Assembly (NCBI RefSeq): GCF_051020955.1 | Contig: NW_027476156.1 | Span: 434,001-498,000, forward strand | Length of the DNA stretch: 64,000 nt | From: Megalopta genalis | Lineage: Eukaryota > Arthropoda > Insecta > Hymenoptera > Halictidae | Direction of reading: 5' to 3' | Part shown: positions 49,427 to 63,654 of the stretch, piece after piece | Layout of the letters: each line of letters begins with the position of its first letter | How positions within the stretch are numbered: position 1 is the stretch's first letter | The notes under the pieces: model-generated | The model's database searches: none | What the model was told of the DNA's origin: nothing | The model's input: the letters and a program-made list of their open reading frames with translations, nothing else | Program-made: the position numbers and the translations under genes

Positions 49427-51302
49427 TATTCTTGCGAAACAAATGGTTTAGCTTCAAATAGTTGTGATATGCATGATTTAGCCTCAAATGCATGCTAAGC
49501 AAACGAGTTAGCTTCAAATCCTAGCGAAACACATGATTTAGCTTCAAATTCATGCGAAACACATGGTTTAGCTTAATATTCATGGGAAACACATGCTTCA
49601 GCTTCAAATACTTGTGATATAGATGATATAGCTTCAACTGCATGCGAAACAAACGAGGTAGCTTCAAATCCAAAGGACACATATGATTTAGGTTCAAATC
49701 AATGCGAAGTAGATGGCTTAGCTTCAAATCCATGCGAAACAAATGGTTTAGCTTCAAATACTTGTGATATACATGATTTAGCTTCAACTGCATGCGAAAC
49801 CAACGAGTTAGTTTCAAATCCATGCGAAACACATGATTTAACTTCAAATCAATGCGATATAGAAGGTTTAGCTTCAAATCCAAGCGATACACATGATATC
49901 GCTTCAAATCAATACGAAGTAGAAGGCTTATCTTCGAATCCATACAAAACAAATGGTTTAGCTTCAAATACTTGTGATATACATGATTTAGCATCAAATA
50001 CAGGCGAAATACATGATTTAGCTTCAAATTCATTCGTAACACATGGCTTAGCTTAATATTCATGCGAAACAAATGGTTTAGCTTCAATTACTTGTGATAT
50101 ACATGATTTAGCTTCAACTGCATGCGAAACCAACGAGTTAGTTTCAAATCCATGCGAAACACGTGATTTAGATTCAAATCAATGCGAAGGAGAATGCTTC
50201 GATACAAATCCATGCGAATCAAATGGTTTAGCTTCAAATACTAGTGATATACATGATTTAGATTCAATTGCATGCGAAACAAATGAGTTAGCTGCAAATC
50301 CATGCAAAGCACATAATTTAGCCTCAAATCAATGCGAAGTAGAAGGCTTAGCTTCAAATCCATGCGAAACGAATGATTGACATTCAAATATTTGCGAATA
50401 TACGTGATATAGCTTCAAATGCTGGCGAAACAAACGAGTTAGCTTCAAATCCACACGAAATACATGATTTAGCTTCAAATTTATTCGAAACACATGGTTT
50501 AGCAGAATATTCATTCGAAACAAATGGTTCAGCTTCAAATAATTGTGATATACATGATTTAGCATCAACTGCTTGTGAAACAAACATGTTAGCTTCAAGT
50601 TCAAGCGAAACACATGATTTACTTTGAAATCAATGCGAAGTAGAAGGCTTATCTTCGAATCCATGCGGTACAAATGGTTTAGCTTCAAATCAATGCGAAG
50701 TAGAAGGCATAGCTTCAAGTCCATGCGAATCAAATGGTTTAGTTTCAAATGCTTGTGATATACATGATTTAGCTTCAACTACATGAGAAACAAACGAGTT
50801 ATCTTCAACTACATGAGAAACAAACGAGTTATCTTCAAATACAAGCGAAACACATGATTCAGCTTCAAATCAATGCGAAGTAGACGGCGTGGTTTCAAAT
50901 CCATGCGTAACAAATGGTTCAGCTTCAAATACTTGTGATATACATGATTTATATTCAACAGCAAGCGAAACAAACGAGTTAGCTTCAAATCCAAGCGAAA
51001 CACTTGATTTAGCATCAAATTCATTCGAAGCACATGCTTAATATTCATGCGAAACATATGGTTCAGCTTCAAATACTTGTGATATTCATGACTTAGCTTC
51101 AACTGCATGCGAAACAAACGAGTTAGCTTCAAATACATGCGATACACACGATTTAGCTTCAAATCTATGCGAAATAGAAGGCTGATCATCGAATCCATGC
51201 GAAACAAATGTATTAGCTTCAAATATGTGTGATATACATGATTTTGCTTCAAATGCAGGAGAAACAAACGAGTTAGCTTCAAATCCACACGAAATACATG
51301 AT
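49427..51302. repeat. Diverged family III monomers with few close copies
   Basis: The 30-bp register continues, but neighbouring HORs are less alike and many B monomers are replaced by forms such as AATTTATTCGAAACACATGG (50476) with no GTAGAAG. There are local irregularities: GAAGGAGAATGCTTCG near 50185 and TTTGCGAATATACG with one extra base near 50391. Part of it (about 50707-51290) resembles 54967-55380. It reads as older array that escaped recent amplification. Confidence 0.75.
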
Positions 51303-52022
51303 TTAGATTCAAATCAATGCGAAGTAGAAGACTGATCTTTGAATCCATGCGAAACAAATGGATTAGCTTCAAATACTTGTCATATACATGATTTAGCTTC
51401 AACGGCATGCGAAACAATCGAGTTAGATTCAAATCCGTGCGAAACACATGATTTAGCTTCAAATCAATGCGAAGTAGAAGGCTTTGCTTCAAATCCGTGC
51501 GAATCAAATGTTTTAGCTTCAAATTCTCGTGATATACATGATTTAGCTTCAACTGCGTGCGTAACAAACGAGTTAGCTTCAAATCCAAGCGAAACACATT
51601 ATTTAGATTCAAATCAATGAGAAGTAGAAGGCTTATCTTCGAATCCATGCGAAACAAATGGTTTAGCTTCAAACACCTGCGATATACATGATTTAGCTTC
51701 AACTGCATGCAAAACAAACGAGTTAGCTTCATATCCATGCGAAAAACATGATTTAGCTTCAAATCAATGCGAAGTAGAAGACTGATCTTTGAATCCATGC
51801 GAAACAAATGGTTTAGCTTCAAATACTTGTCATATACATGATTTAGCTTCAACGGCATGCGAAACAATCGAGTTAGATTCAAATCCGTGCGAAACACATG
51901 ATTTAGCTTCAAATCAATGCGAAGTAGAAGGATTATCTTCGAATCCATGCGAAACAAATGGTTTAGCTTCAAACACCTGTGATATACATGATTTAGCTTC
52001 AACTGCATGCGAAACAAACGAG
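51303..52022. repeat. Copy of the 450-bp-unit stretch from 43.3-44.0 kb
   Basis: It aligns with about 43331-44036 at 7972 bp, with two GACTGATCTTTGAATCC markers 450 bp apart. It ends at an irregular junction, AACGAGTAGTTAGC (about 52018), where three extra bases create a TAG. A difference from the other copies is CAATGAGAAG near 51616, which adds a forward-frame TGA. Confidence 0.8.
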
Positions 52023-53640
52023 TAGTTAGCTTCAAATCCATGCGATACACATGATTTAGCTTCAAATCAAAGAGAATTAGTAGGGTTATCTACGAATTCT
52101 TGCGAAAGAAATGGTTTAGCTTCAAATACCAGTGATATACATGATTTAGTTTCTACTGCATGCGAAAAAATCGAGTTAGCTTCAAATCCAAGCGAAACAC
52201 GTGATTTAGACTCAAATCAATGCGAAGTAGAAGGTTTTGCTTCAAATCCATGCGAAACACATGATTTCGCTTCAAATCAAAGCGAATTAGTAGGGTTATC
52301 TACGAATTCTTGCGAAAGAAATGGTTTAGCTTCAAATACCAGTGATATACATGATTTAGCTTCTACTGCATGCGAAAAAATCGAGTTAGCTTCAAATCCA
52401 AGCGAAACACTTTATTTAGATTCAAATCAATACGAAGTAGAAGGCTTAGCTTCAAATACAAGCGAAACACATGATTTAGCTTCAAATCAATGCGAAGTAG
52501 AAGGCTTAGTTTCAAATCCATGCGAAACACATGGTTTAGCTTAATATTCATGCGAAACAAATGGTTTAGCTACAAATACTTGTGATATACATCATTTAGG
52601 TTCAACTCCATGCGAAATAAACGAGCTAGCTACAAATCCAGCGAAAAACACGATTTAACTTCAAATCAACGTGAAGTAGAAGGCTTAGCTTCAAATCCAC
52701 GCGAAACGAAAGATTTAGCTTCAAATCAATGCGAAGTAGAAGGCTGAACTTCGTATCCGTTCGAAACATATGGTTTAGCTTCAAATACTTGTAATATACA
52801 TGATTTAGCTTCACCAGCCTGCGAAACAAACGAGTCAGCTTCAAATCCATGCGAAACACATGATTTAGCATCAAATCAATGCGAAGTAGGAGGCTTATCT
52901 TCAAATCCATGCGAAAAAAAAACCGTTTAGCTTCAAATACCTTGTGATATTCATGATTTAGCTTCTACTGCATGCGAAACAAACGAGTTAGCTTAAAATC
53001 CAAGCGAAACACATTATTTAGCTTCATATCAATGCGAAGTAGAAGGCTGTGCTTCAAATCCAAGCGAAACACATGATTCATCTTCAAATCAATACGAAGT
53101 AGAAGGCTTAGCTTAAAATACATGGGAATCAAATGGTTTATCTTCAAATACTTTTGATATACATGACTTATCTTCAACTGCATGCGAAACACATGGTTTA
53201 GCTTAATATTCTTGCGAAACAAATGGTTTAGCTTCAAATACTTGTGATATGCATGATTTAGCCTCAACTGCATGCTAAGCAAACGAGTTATCTTCAAATC
53301 CTAGCGAAACACATGATTTAGCTTCAAATTCATGCGAAACACATGGTTTAGCTTAATATTCATGGGAAACACATGCTTCAGCTTCAAATACTTGTGATAT
53401 AGATGATATAGCTTCAACTGCATGCGAAACAAACCAGTTATCTTCAAATCCAAGCGAGACACATTATTTAGCTTCAAATCAACGCGAAGTAGAATGCCTA
53501 GCTTCAAATCTATGCGAAACAAATTGTTTAGCTTCAAATACTTGTGAGATACTTGATTTAGCTTCAAATGCTTGCGAAACCAACGAGTTAGTTTCAAATC
53601 CAAGCGAAACACGTGATTTAGCCTCAAATCAATGCGAAGT
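52023..53640. repeat. Family III composite with a 749-unit fragment
   Basis: GAATTAGTAGGGTTATC occurs twice (about 52074 and 52284). A fragment of the 749-bp unit follows, but the CTTGCCAATGTAAGTG part is missing because about 52720 jumps straight to CAATGCGAAGTAG. Homopolymer expansion GAAAAAAAAACCG lies near 52912 and ATACCTTGTGAT near 52936. About 53300-53640 follows 38750-39090. Confidence 0.75.
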
Positions 53641-56600
53641 AGAAGGCTTTGCTTCGAATCCATGCGAAACAAATGGTTTAGCTTCAAATACTTGTGATAT
53701 ACATGATTTAGCTTCAAATGCAGGCGAAACAAACGAGTTAGCTTCAAATCCATGCGAACCACATGATTTAGCTTCAAATCAATGCGCGACACATGATTTA
53801 GATTAATATCAAAGCGAAGTAGATGGCTTATCTTCAAATCCTAGCGGAACACTTGATTTAGCTTCGAATCAATGCGAAGTAGAAGGCTTCGCTTCAAATC
53901 CAAGCGAAATAAATGAGTTACCTTCAAATACTTGTGATATAAATGAAATAGATTGAAATGCATGCGAAACAAACGAGTTTGCTTCAAATCCAAGCGAAAA
54001 ACATGATTTAGTATCAAGTCAACCCGAAGTAGAAGGCTTAGCTTCTAATCCATGCGAAACAAATGGTTTAGCTTCAAATACTTGTGATATACATGATTTA
54101 TATTCAACAGCAAGCGAAACAAACGAGTTATATTCACATCAATGCGAAGTAGAAGGAATAGCTTCAAATCCATGCCAATCAAACGGTTTAGCTTCAAATA
54201 CTTGTGTTATTCTTGATTTAGATTCAAGTGCTTACGAAACAAACGAGTTATCTTCAAATCCATGCGAAACATATGATTTAACTCCAAATCAATGCGAAGT
54301 AGAAGGCCGATCTTCGAATCCATGCGAAACAAATGGTTTAGCTTCAAATCCTTTCGATACACATGATTTAGCTTCAAATTCATTCGAAACACATAGTTTA
54401 GCTTAATAATCATGCCAATCAAATGGTTCAGCTTCAAATACTTATGATATACATGCTTTAGCTTCAAATGCAGACGAAACAAACGAGTTACCTACAAATC
54501 CTTTCGAAACACATGATTTAGCTTCAAATCAATGCGAAGTAGAAGGCTTAGCTTCAAATCCATGCGAAACAAATGGTATAGCTTCAAATACTTGTTTCAT
54601 ACATGATTTAGCTTCAACTGCATGCGAAACACATGATTTAGCTTCAAATCAATGCGAAGTAGAAGGCTTATCTTCGAATCCACACGAAACAGATTGTTTA
54701 GCTTCAAATACTTGTGATACACATGATTCAGCTTCAACTGCAAGCGAAACAAACGAATTAGCTTCAAATACAAGCGAAACACATGATTCAGCTTCAAATC
54801 AAGGCGAAGTAGAAGGCTTAGTTTCAAATCCATGCGAAACAAATGGTTCTGCTTCAAATACTTGTGATACTCATGATTTAGCTTCATCTGCATGCGAAAC
54901 CAACGACTTTGCTTCAAATTCAAGCCAGACACTTGTTTCAGCTTCAAATCAATGCGAAGTAGAAGGCATAGCTTCAAGTCCATGCGAATCAAATGGTTTA
55001 GTTTCAAATGCTTGTGATATACATGATTTATATTCAACAGCAAGCGAAACAAACGAGTTAGCTTCCAATCCAAGCGAAACACTTGATTTAGCTTCAAATT
55101 CATTCGAAGCACATGCTTAATATTCATGCGAAACATATGGTTCAGCTTCAAATACTTGTGATATTCATGACTTAGCTTCAACTGCATGCGAAACAAACGA
55201 GTTAGCTTCAAATCCATGCGAAACACACGATTTAGCTTCAAATCTATGCGAAATAGAAGGCTGATCATCGAATCCATGCGAAACAAATGTATTAGCTTCA
55301 AATATGTGTGATATACATGATTTTGCTTCAAATGCAGGAGAAACAAAGGAGTTAGCTTCAAATCCACACGAAATACATGATTTAGCTTCAAATCAATGCG
55401 AAGTATAAGGCTTATCTTCAAATCCATGCGAAACTAATGGTTTAGCTTCAAATACTTGTGATATTCATGACTTAGCTTCAACTGCATGCGAAACAAACGA
55501 GTTAGCTTTAAATCCATGCGAAACACATGATTTAGCTTCAAATCAATGCGAGACACATGATTTAGATTCAAATCAAAGCGAAGTAGACGGCTTATTTGAA
55601 ATCCTATCGGAACACTTGATTTAGCTTCGAATCAATGCGAAGTAGAAGAATTGGCTTCAAATCCATGCGAAACAAATGGTTTAGATTCAAATATTTGTTT
55701 TATACATGATTTAGCTTCAACTGCATGCGAAACCAACGAGTTAGCTTCAAATCCAAGCGAAAGATATGATTTAGCTGCAAATCAGTGCGAAGTAGAAGGC
55801 TTCGCATCAAATCCAAGCGAAATAAATGAGTTACCTTCAAATACTTGCGATATAAATGAAATAGATTGAAATGCATGCGAAACAAACGAGTTTGCTTCAA
55901 ATCCAAGCGAAAAACATGATTTAGTATCAAGTCAACGCGAAGTAGAAGGCTTAGCTTCTAATCCATGCGAAACAAATGGTTTAGCTTCAAATACTTGTGA
56001 TATATATGATTTATATTCAACAGCAAGCGAAACAAACGAGTTAGCTTCAAATCCAAGCGAAACACAACATTTATATTCACATCAATGCGAAGTAGAAGGA
56101 ATAGCTTCAAATCCATGCGAATCAACCGGTTTAGCTTCAAGCACTTGTGATATTCATGATTTCGCTTCAACTGCATGCGAATAAAACGAGCTAGCTTCAA
56201 ATCCATGCGAAGTAGAAGGCTGATATTCGAATCCATGCGAAACAAATGGTTTTGCTTCAAATACTTGTGATATACATAATTTAGCTTCAACTGCATGCGA
56301 AGCAAGCGAGTTAGCTTCAAATACAAGCGGAATACATGATTTAGCTCAAATCAATGCGATGTAGAAGGCTTAGCTTCAAATCCATGCGAAACAAATTGTT
56401 TAGCTTCAAATACTTGTGATATACATGATTTAGCTTCAACTGCATGCCAAACAACGAGTTAGCTGCAAATCGAAGCGAAACACATGATTTAGCTTCAAAT
56501 CAATGCCAAGTAGATGGCTTATCTTCAAATCCAGGCGAAGAAAATGATATTCCTTCAAATACTTGCGGTTTAAATGAAATAGCTTCAAATGCAGTCGAAA

Positions 56601-56716
56601 CAAACGAGTTAGCTTTAAATCCATGCGAAACACATGATTTAGCTTCAAATCAATGCGCGACACATGATTTAGATTAATATCAAAGCGAAGTAGATGGCTT
56701 ATCTTCAAATCCTAGC
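53641..56716. repeat. Family IV monomers, first section
   Basis: D and E monomers change character: CTTGTGATATAAATG or CTTGCGATATAAATG, often followed by AAATAGATTGAAATGC. C and B monomers are more variable, and A monomers include CCTAGCGGAACACTTG. Positions 55748-56365 align with 59248-59866 at 3500-3501 bp, including a copied one-base deletion TTAGCTCAAATC. No gene-like unique sequence is present. Confidence 0.8.
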
Positions 56717-59255
56717 GGAACACTTGATTTAGCTTCGAATCAATGCGAAGTAGAAGGCTTGGCTTCAGATCCATGCGAAACAAATGGTTGAGATTCAAAT
56801 ACTTGTTTTGTACATGATTTAGCTTCAACAGCATGCGAAACCAGCGAGTTAGCTTCAAATCCAAGCGAAAGATATGATTTAGCTTCAAATCAATGCGAAG
56901 TAGAAGGCTTCGCTTCAAATCCAAGCGAAATAAATGAGTTACCTTCAAATACTTGTGATATAAATGAAATAGATTGAAATGCATGCGAAACAAACGAGTT
57001 TGCTTCAAATCCAAGCGAAAAACACGATTTAGTATCAAGTCAACCCGAAGTAGAAGGCTTAGCTTCTAATCCATGCGAAACAAATGGTTTAGCTACAAAT
57101 ACTTGTGATATACATGATTTATATTCAACAGCAAGCGAAACAAACGAGTTATATTCACATCAATGCGAAGTAGAAGGAATAGCTTCAAATCCATGCCAAT
57201 CAAACGGTTTAGCTTCAAATACTTGTGTTGTTCTTGATTTAGATTCAAGTGCTTACGAAACAAACGAGTTAGCTTCAAATCCATGCGAAACCCATGATTT
57301 CTCTTCAAATCAATGCGGAATAGAAGATATAGCTTCAAATGCATGCGAAACACATGATTTAGCTTCAAATCAATGCGAAGTAGAAGGTTTAGCTTGGAAT
57401 CTATGCGAAACAAATGATTTAGCTTCTAATACTTGCAAAATAAATGATTTAGCTTCAACTGCATGCGAAGCAAACGAGTTAGATTGAAATCCATACGAAT
57501 CACATGACTTAGCTTCAAATCAATGCGAAGTAGAAGGTTTAGCTTCGAATCCATGCGAAACAAATGATTTAGCTCCAAATACTTGCGATATGTATGATTT
57601 AGCTGCAACTGGAAGCGAAACAAGCGAGTTAGCTTCAAATCCATGCGAAACCCATGATTTCTCTTCAAATCAATGCGAAGTGGAAGGTTTAGCTTCGAAT
57701 CCATTCGAAACAAATGATTTAGCTTCTAATACTTACGATATAAATTATTTAGCTTCTACTGTAAGCGAAACAAGCGAGTTAGCTTCAAATCCAAGCCAAA
57801 CACATGATTTAATTTCAAATTAATACGAAGAAGAAGGCTTAGCTTCAAATCCATGCGAAACAAATGGTTTAGCTTGAAATACTTGTGACATAAACGATAT
57901 AGATTCAAATGCATGCGTAACAAACGAGTTAGCTTCACATTCATTCGAAACACATGATTTAGCCTCAAATCAATGCGATGTAGAAGGTTTAGCTTCAAGT
58001 CAATGCGAAACAAATGATTTAGCTCCAAATACTTGCGATATAAATGATTTAGATTCAACTGCATGCGAAACAAACGAGTTAGCTTCAAATCCATGCGAAA
58101 CACACGATTTAACTTCAAATCAGTGCGAAGTAGAAGGCTTATCTACAAATCCATGCGAAACAAATGCTTTATCTTCATATACTTGTGAAATACATGATTT
58201 AGTTCAAATGCTGGCGAAACAAACGAGTGAGGTTCAAATCCATGCGAATCACATGATTTAGCTTCAAATCAATGCGAAGTAGAAGCTTCAAATACATGAG
58301 CGACAAATGGTTCAGCTTCAAATATTTGTGACATACATGATTTAGCTTCAACAGCATGCGAAACAAGAGATTTAGCTTCAAGTCAATGCGAAGTAGAAGG
58401 TTTAGCTTCAAATCCATGCGAAACAAATGATTTAGCTCCAAATACTTGCGATATATATGATTTAGCTGCACCTGGAAGCGAAGCAAGCGAGTCAGCTTCA
58501 AACCCATGCGAAACCCATGATTTCTCTTCGAATCACTGCGGAATAGAAGATATAGCTTCAAATGCATGCGAAACACCTGATTTAGCTTCAAATCAATGCG
58601 AAGAGGAAGTTTTAGCTTCGAATCCATTCGAAACAAATGATTTTGCTTCTACTACTTACGATATAAATGATTTAGCTTCTACTGGAAGCGAAACAAGCGA
58701 GTTAGCTTCAAATCCATGCGAAACACATGTCTTATCTTGAAATCAATGCGAGGTAGAAGGTTTAGCTTCAAATCCATGCGAAACAAATGATTTAGCTTCA
58801 AATATTTACGATATAAATGATTTAGCTTCAGCTGGAAGCGAAGCAAACGAGTTAGCTTCAAATCCATGCGAAACAAACGATTTAGTTTGAAATACTTGCG
58901 ACATAAACGATATAGCTTCAAATGCATGCGAAGCAAACGAGTTAGCTTCACATTCATTCGAAACACATGATTTAGCATCAAATCAATGCGATGTAGAAGG
59001 TTTAGCTTCAAGTCAATGGGAAACAAATGATTTAGCTCCAAATACTTGGGATATAAATGATTTAGATTCACCCGCATGCGAAACAAACGAGCTAGCTTCA
59101 AATCCATGCGAAACACACGATTTAACTTCAAATCAATGCGAAGTAGAAGGCTTATCTACAAATCCATGCGAAACAAATGCTTTAGCTTCATATACTTGTG
59201 ATATACATGATTTAGTTCAAATGCAGGCGAAACAAACGAGTGAGGTTCAAATCCA
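56717..59255. repeat. Family IV segment, first copy of a 4.4-kb-spaced duplication
   Basis: It aligns with 61146-63654. The offset is 4429 up to about 57140, 4459 from there to about 57850, and 4399 afterwards, that is, one 30-bp gain and one 60-bp loss in the downstream copy. Characteristic monomers are CCCATGATTTCTCTTC, GGAAGCGAAACAAGCGAG, and a shortened B/C junction GAAGTAGAAGCTTCAAATAC near 58276. Confidence 0.87.
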
Positions 59256-61145
59256 AGCGAAAGATATGATTTAGCTGCAAATCAGTGCGAAGTAGAAGGC
59301 TTCGCATCAAATCCAAGCGAAATAAATGAGTTACCTTCAAATACTTGCGATATAAATGAAATAGATTGAAATGCATGCGAAACAAACGAGTTTGCTCCAA
59401 ATCCAAGCGAAAAACATGATTTAGTATCAAGTCAACGCGATGTAGAAGGCTTAGCTTCTAATCCATGCGAAACACAATGGTTTAGCTTCAAATACTTGTG
59501 ATATATATGATTTATATTCAACAGCAAGCGAAACAAACGAGTTAGCTTCAAATCCAAGCGAAACACAACATTTATATTCACATCAATGCGAAGTAGAAGG
59601 AATAGCTTCAAATCCATGCGAATCAACCGGTTTAGCTTCAAGCACTTGTGATATTCATGATTTCGCTTCAACTGCATGCGAATAAAACGAGCTAGCTTCA
59701 AATCCATGCGAAGTAGAAGGCTGATATTCGAATCCATGCGAAACAAATGGTTTTGCTTCAAATACTTGTGATATACATAATTTAGCTTCAACTGCATGCG
59801 AAGCAAGCGAGTTAGCTTCAAATACAAGCGGAATACATGATTTAGCTCAAATCAAAGCGAAGTAGATGGCTTATCTTCAAATCCTAGCGGAACACTTGAT
59901 TTAGCTTCGAATCAATGCGAAGTAGAAGGCTTCCCTTCAAATCCAAGCGAAATAAATGAGTTACCTTCAAATACTTGTGATATAAATGAAATAGATTGAA
60001 ATGCATGCGAAACAAACGAGTTTGCTTCACCTCCAAGCGAAAAACATGATTTAGTATCAAGTCAACCCGAAGTAGAAGGCTTAGCTTCTAATCCATGCGA
60101 AACAAATGGTTTAGCTTCAAATACTTGTGATATACATGATTTATATTCAACAGCAAGCGAAACAAACGAGTTATATTCACATCAATGCGAAGTAGAAGGA
60201 ATAGCTTCAAATCCATGCCAATCAAACGGTTTAGCTTCAAATACTTGTGTTATTCTTGATTTAGATTCAAGTGCTTACGAAACAAACGAGTTAGCTTCAA
60301 ATCCAAGCGAAACACGTGATTTAACGTCAAATCAATACGAAGAAAAGGCTTATCTACAAATACATGCGAAACAAATTGTTTAGCTTCCAATACTTGTGAT
60401 ATACATGATTTAGCATCAACTGCATGCCAAACAACAAGTTAGCTGCAAATCCAAGGGAAACACATGATGTAGCTTCAAATCCATGCGAAATAAATGGTTC
60501 AACTTCAGATACTTGCGATATAAGTGATATAGTTTCAAATGCAGACGAAACAAATGAGTTAGCTTCAAATCCAAGCGAAACACATGGTTTAGCTTGAAAT
60601 CAATGCGAAGTAGAAGGCTTAGCTTCAAATCCATGCGGACTGAATGAATAAGTTTCAAATACTTGTGATATACAAGACTGAGCTTCAACTGCATGCGAAA
60701 CAAACGAGTTAGCTTCAAATCCAATCGAAACACATAATTTAGCTTCAAATCCATGCGAAACACAGAATGTAGCATCAAATCAATGAGAAGTAGAAGGCTT
60801 AGCTTCAAATCCATGCGAAACGAATGGTTTATCTTCAAATACTTGTGATATACATAATTTAGCTTCAACTGCATGCGTTGCAATCGAGTTAGCATCAAAT
60901 ACAAGCGAAACACATGATTTAGCTTCAAATCAATGCGAAGTAGATGGCTTATCTTCAAATCCAGGCGAAGAAAATGATTTTCCTTCAAATACTTGCGGTT
61001 TAAATGAAATAGCTTCAAATGCAGGCGAAACAAACGAGTTAGCTTTAAATCCATGCGAAACACATGATTTAGCTTCAAATCAATGCGAGACACATGATTT
61101 AGATTCAAATCAAAGCGAAGTAGACGGCTTATTTGAAATCCTATC
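59256..61145. repeat. Family IV intervening section
   Basis: It starts with the copy of 55748-56365 and then repeats the CCTAGCGGAACACTTG / AAATAGATTGAAATGC / CTTGTGTTATTCTTG series seen at 53840-54220 and 56710-57240. Later monomers (about 60300-61090) are irregular, for example GAAGAAAAGGC (60340) and GGACTGAATGAATAAG (60637). GAAACACAATGG near 59470 is a one-base insertion not seen in the copy near 55970. Confidence 0.75.
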
Positions 61146-63654
61146 GGAACACTTGATTTAGCTTCGAATCAATGCGAAGTAGAAGGCTTGGCTTCAAATC
61201 CATGCGAAACAAATGGTTGAGATTCAAATACTTGTTTTGTACATGATTTAGCTTCAACAGCATGCGAAACCAGCGAGTTAGCTTCAAATCCAAGCGAAAG
61301 ATATGATTTAGCTTCAAATCAATGCGAAGTAGAAGGCTTCGCTTCAAATCCAAGCGAAATAAATGAGTTACCTTCAAATACTTGTGATATAAATGAAATA
61401 GATTGAAATGCATGCGAAACAAACGAGCTTGCTTCAAATCCAAGCGAAAAACATGATTTAGTATCAAGTCAACCCGAAGTAGAAGGCTTAGCTTCTAATC
61501 CATGCGAAACAAATGGTTTAGCTTCAAATACTTGTGATATACATGATTTATATTGAACAGCAAGCGAAACAAACGAGTTAGCTTCAAATCCAAGCGAAAC
61601 ACATCATTTATATTCACATCAATGCGAAGTAGAAGGAATAGCTTCAAATCCATGCCAATCAAACGGTTTAGCTTCAAATACTTGTGTTATTCTTGATTTA
61701 GATTCAAGTGCTTACGAAACAAACGAGTTAGCTTCAAATCCATGCGAAACCCATGATTTCTCTTCAAATCAATGCGGAATAGAAGATATAGCTTCAAATG
61801 CATGCGAAACACATGATTTAGCTTCAAATCAATGCGAAGTAGAAGGTTTAGCTTGGAATCTATGCGAAACAAATGATTTAGCTTCTAATACTTGCAAAAT
61901 AAATGATTTAGCTTCAACTGCATGCGAAGCAAACGAGTTAGATTGAAATCCATACGAATCACATGACTTAGCTTCAAATCAATGCGAAGTAGAAGGTTTA
62001 GCTTCGAATCCATGCGAAACAAATGATTTAGCTCCAAATACTTGCGATATGTATGATTTAGCTGCAACTGGAAGCGAAACAAGCGAGTTAGCTTCAAATC
62101 CATGCGAAACCCATGATTTCTCTTCGAATCAATGCGAAGTGGAAGGTTTAGCTTCGAATCCATTCGAAACAAATGATTTAGCTTCTAATACTTACGATAT
62201 AAATTATTTAGCTTCTACTGTAAGCGAAACAAGCGAGTTAGCTTCAAATCCAAGCGAAACACATGATTTAATTTCAAATTAATACGAAGAAGAAGGCTTA
62301 GCTTCAAATGCATGCGTAACAAACGAGTTAGCTTCACATTCATTCGAAACACATGATTTAGCCTCAAATCAATGCGATGTAGAAGGTTTAGCTTCAAGTC
62401 AATGCGAAACAAATGATTTAGCTCCAAATACTTGCGATATAAATGATTTAGATTCAACTGCATGCGATACAAACGAGTTAGCTTCAAATCCATGCGAAAC
62501 ACACGATTTAACTTCAAATCAGTGCGAAGTAGAAGGCTTATCTACAAATCCATGCGAAACAAATGCTTTATCTTCATATACTTGTGAAATACATGATTTA
62601 GTTCAAATGCTGGCGAAACAAACGAGTGAGGTTCAAATCCATGCGAATCACATGATTTAGCTTCAAATCAATGCGAAGTAGAAGCTTCAAATACATGAGC
62701 GACAAATGGTTCAGCTTCAAATATTTGTGACATACATGATTTAGCTTCAACAGCATGCGAAACAAGAGATTTAGCTTCAAGTCAATGCGAAGTAGAAGGT
62801 TTAGCTTCAAATCCATGCGAAACAAATGATTTAGCTCCAAATACTTGCGATATATATGATTTAGCTGCACCTGGAAGCGAAGCAAGCGAGTTAGCTTCAA
62901 ACCCATGCGAAACCCATGATTTCTCTTCGAATCACTGCGGAATAGAAGATATAGCTTCAAATGCATGCGAAACACCTGATTTAGCTTCAAATCAATGCGA
63001 AGAGGAAGTTTTAGCTTCGAATCCATTCGAAACAAATGATTTTGCTTCTACTACTTACGATATAAATGATTTAGCTTCTACTGGAAGCGAAACAAGCGAG
63101 TTAGCTTCAAATCCATGCGAAACACATGTCTTATCTTGAAATCAATGCGAGGTAGAAGGTTTAGCTTCAAATCCATGCGAAACAAATGATTTAGCTTCAA
63201 ATATTTACGATATAAATGATTTAGCTTCAGCTGGAAGCGAAGCAAACGAGTTAGCTTCAAATCTATGCGAAACAAACGATTTAGTTTGAAATACTTGCGA
63301 CATAAACGATATAGCTTCAAATGCATGCGAAGCAAACGAGTTAGCTTCACATTCATTCGAAACACATGATTTAGCATCAAATCAATGCGATGTAGAAGGT
63401 TTAGCTTCAAGTCAATGGGAAACAAATGATTTAGCTCCAAATACTTGGGATATAAATGATTTAGATTCACCCGCATGCGAAACAAACGAGCTAGCTTCAA
63501 ATCCATGCGAAACACACGATTTAACTTCAAATCAATGCGAAGTAGAAGGCTTATCTACAAATCCATGCGAAACAAATGCTTTAGCTTCATATACTTGTGA
63601 TATACATGATTTAGTTCAAATGCAGGCGAAACAAACGAGTGAGGTTCAAATCCA
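61146..63654. repeat. Family IV segment, second copy of the 4.4-kb-spaced duplication
   Basis: This is the downstream partner of 56717-59255. The two length changes are exact multiples of the 30-bp monomer, which supports exchange in monomer register. Shared oddities, including AATACATGAGCGACAAATGG near 62690 and TTAGTTCAAATGC near 62599 (a one-base loss), were present before duplication. The copies part at about 63655. Confidence 0.87.

Noticed and set aside
50150..50420. Unique sequence or a boundary suggested by irregular monomers (GGAGAATGCTTCGATAC, TTTGCGAATATACG)
   Set aside because: The 30-bp register and core motifs continue on both sides. These are diverged monomers with small indels, not a non-repeat insert.
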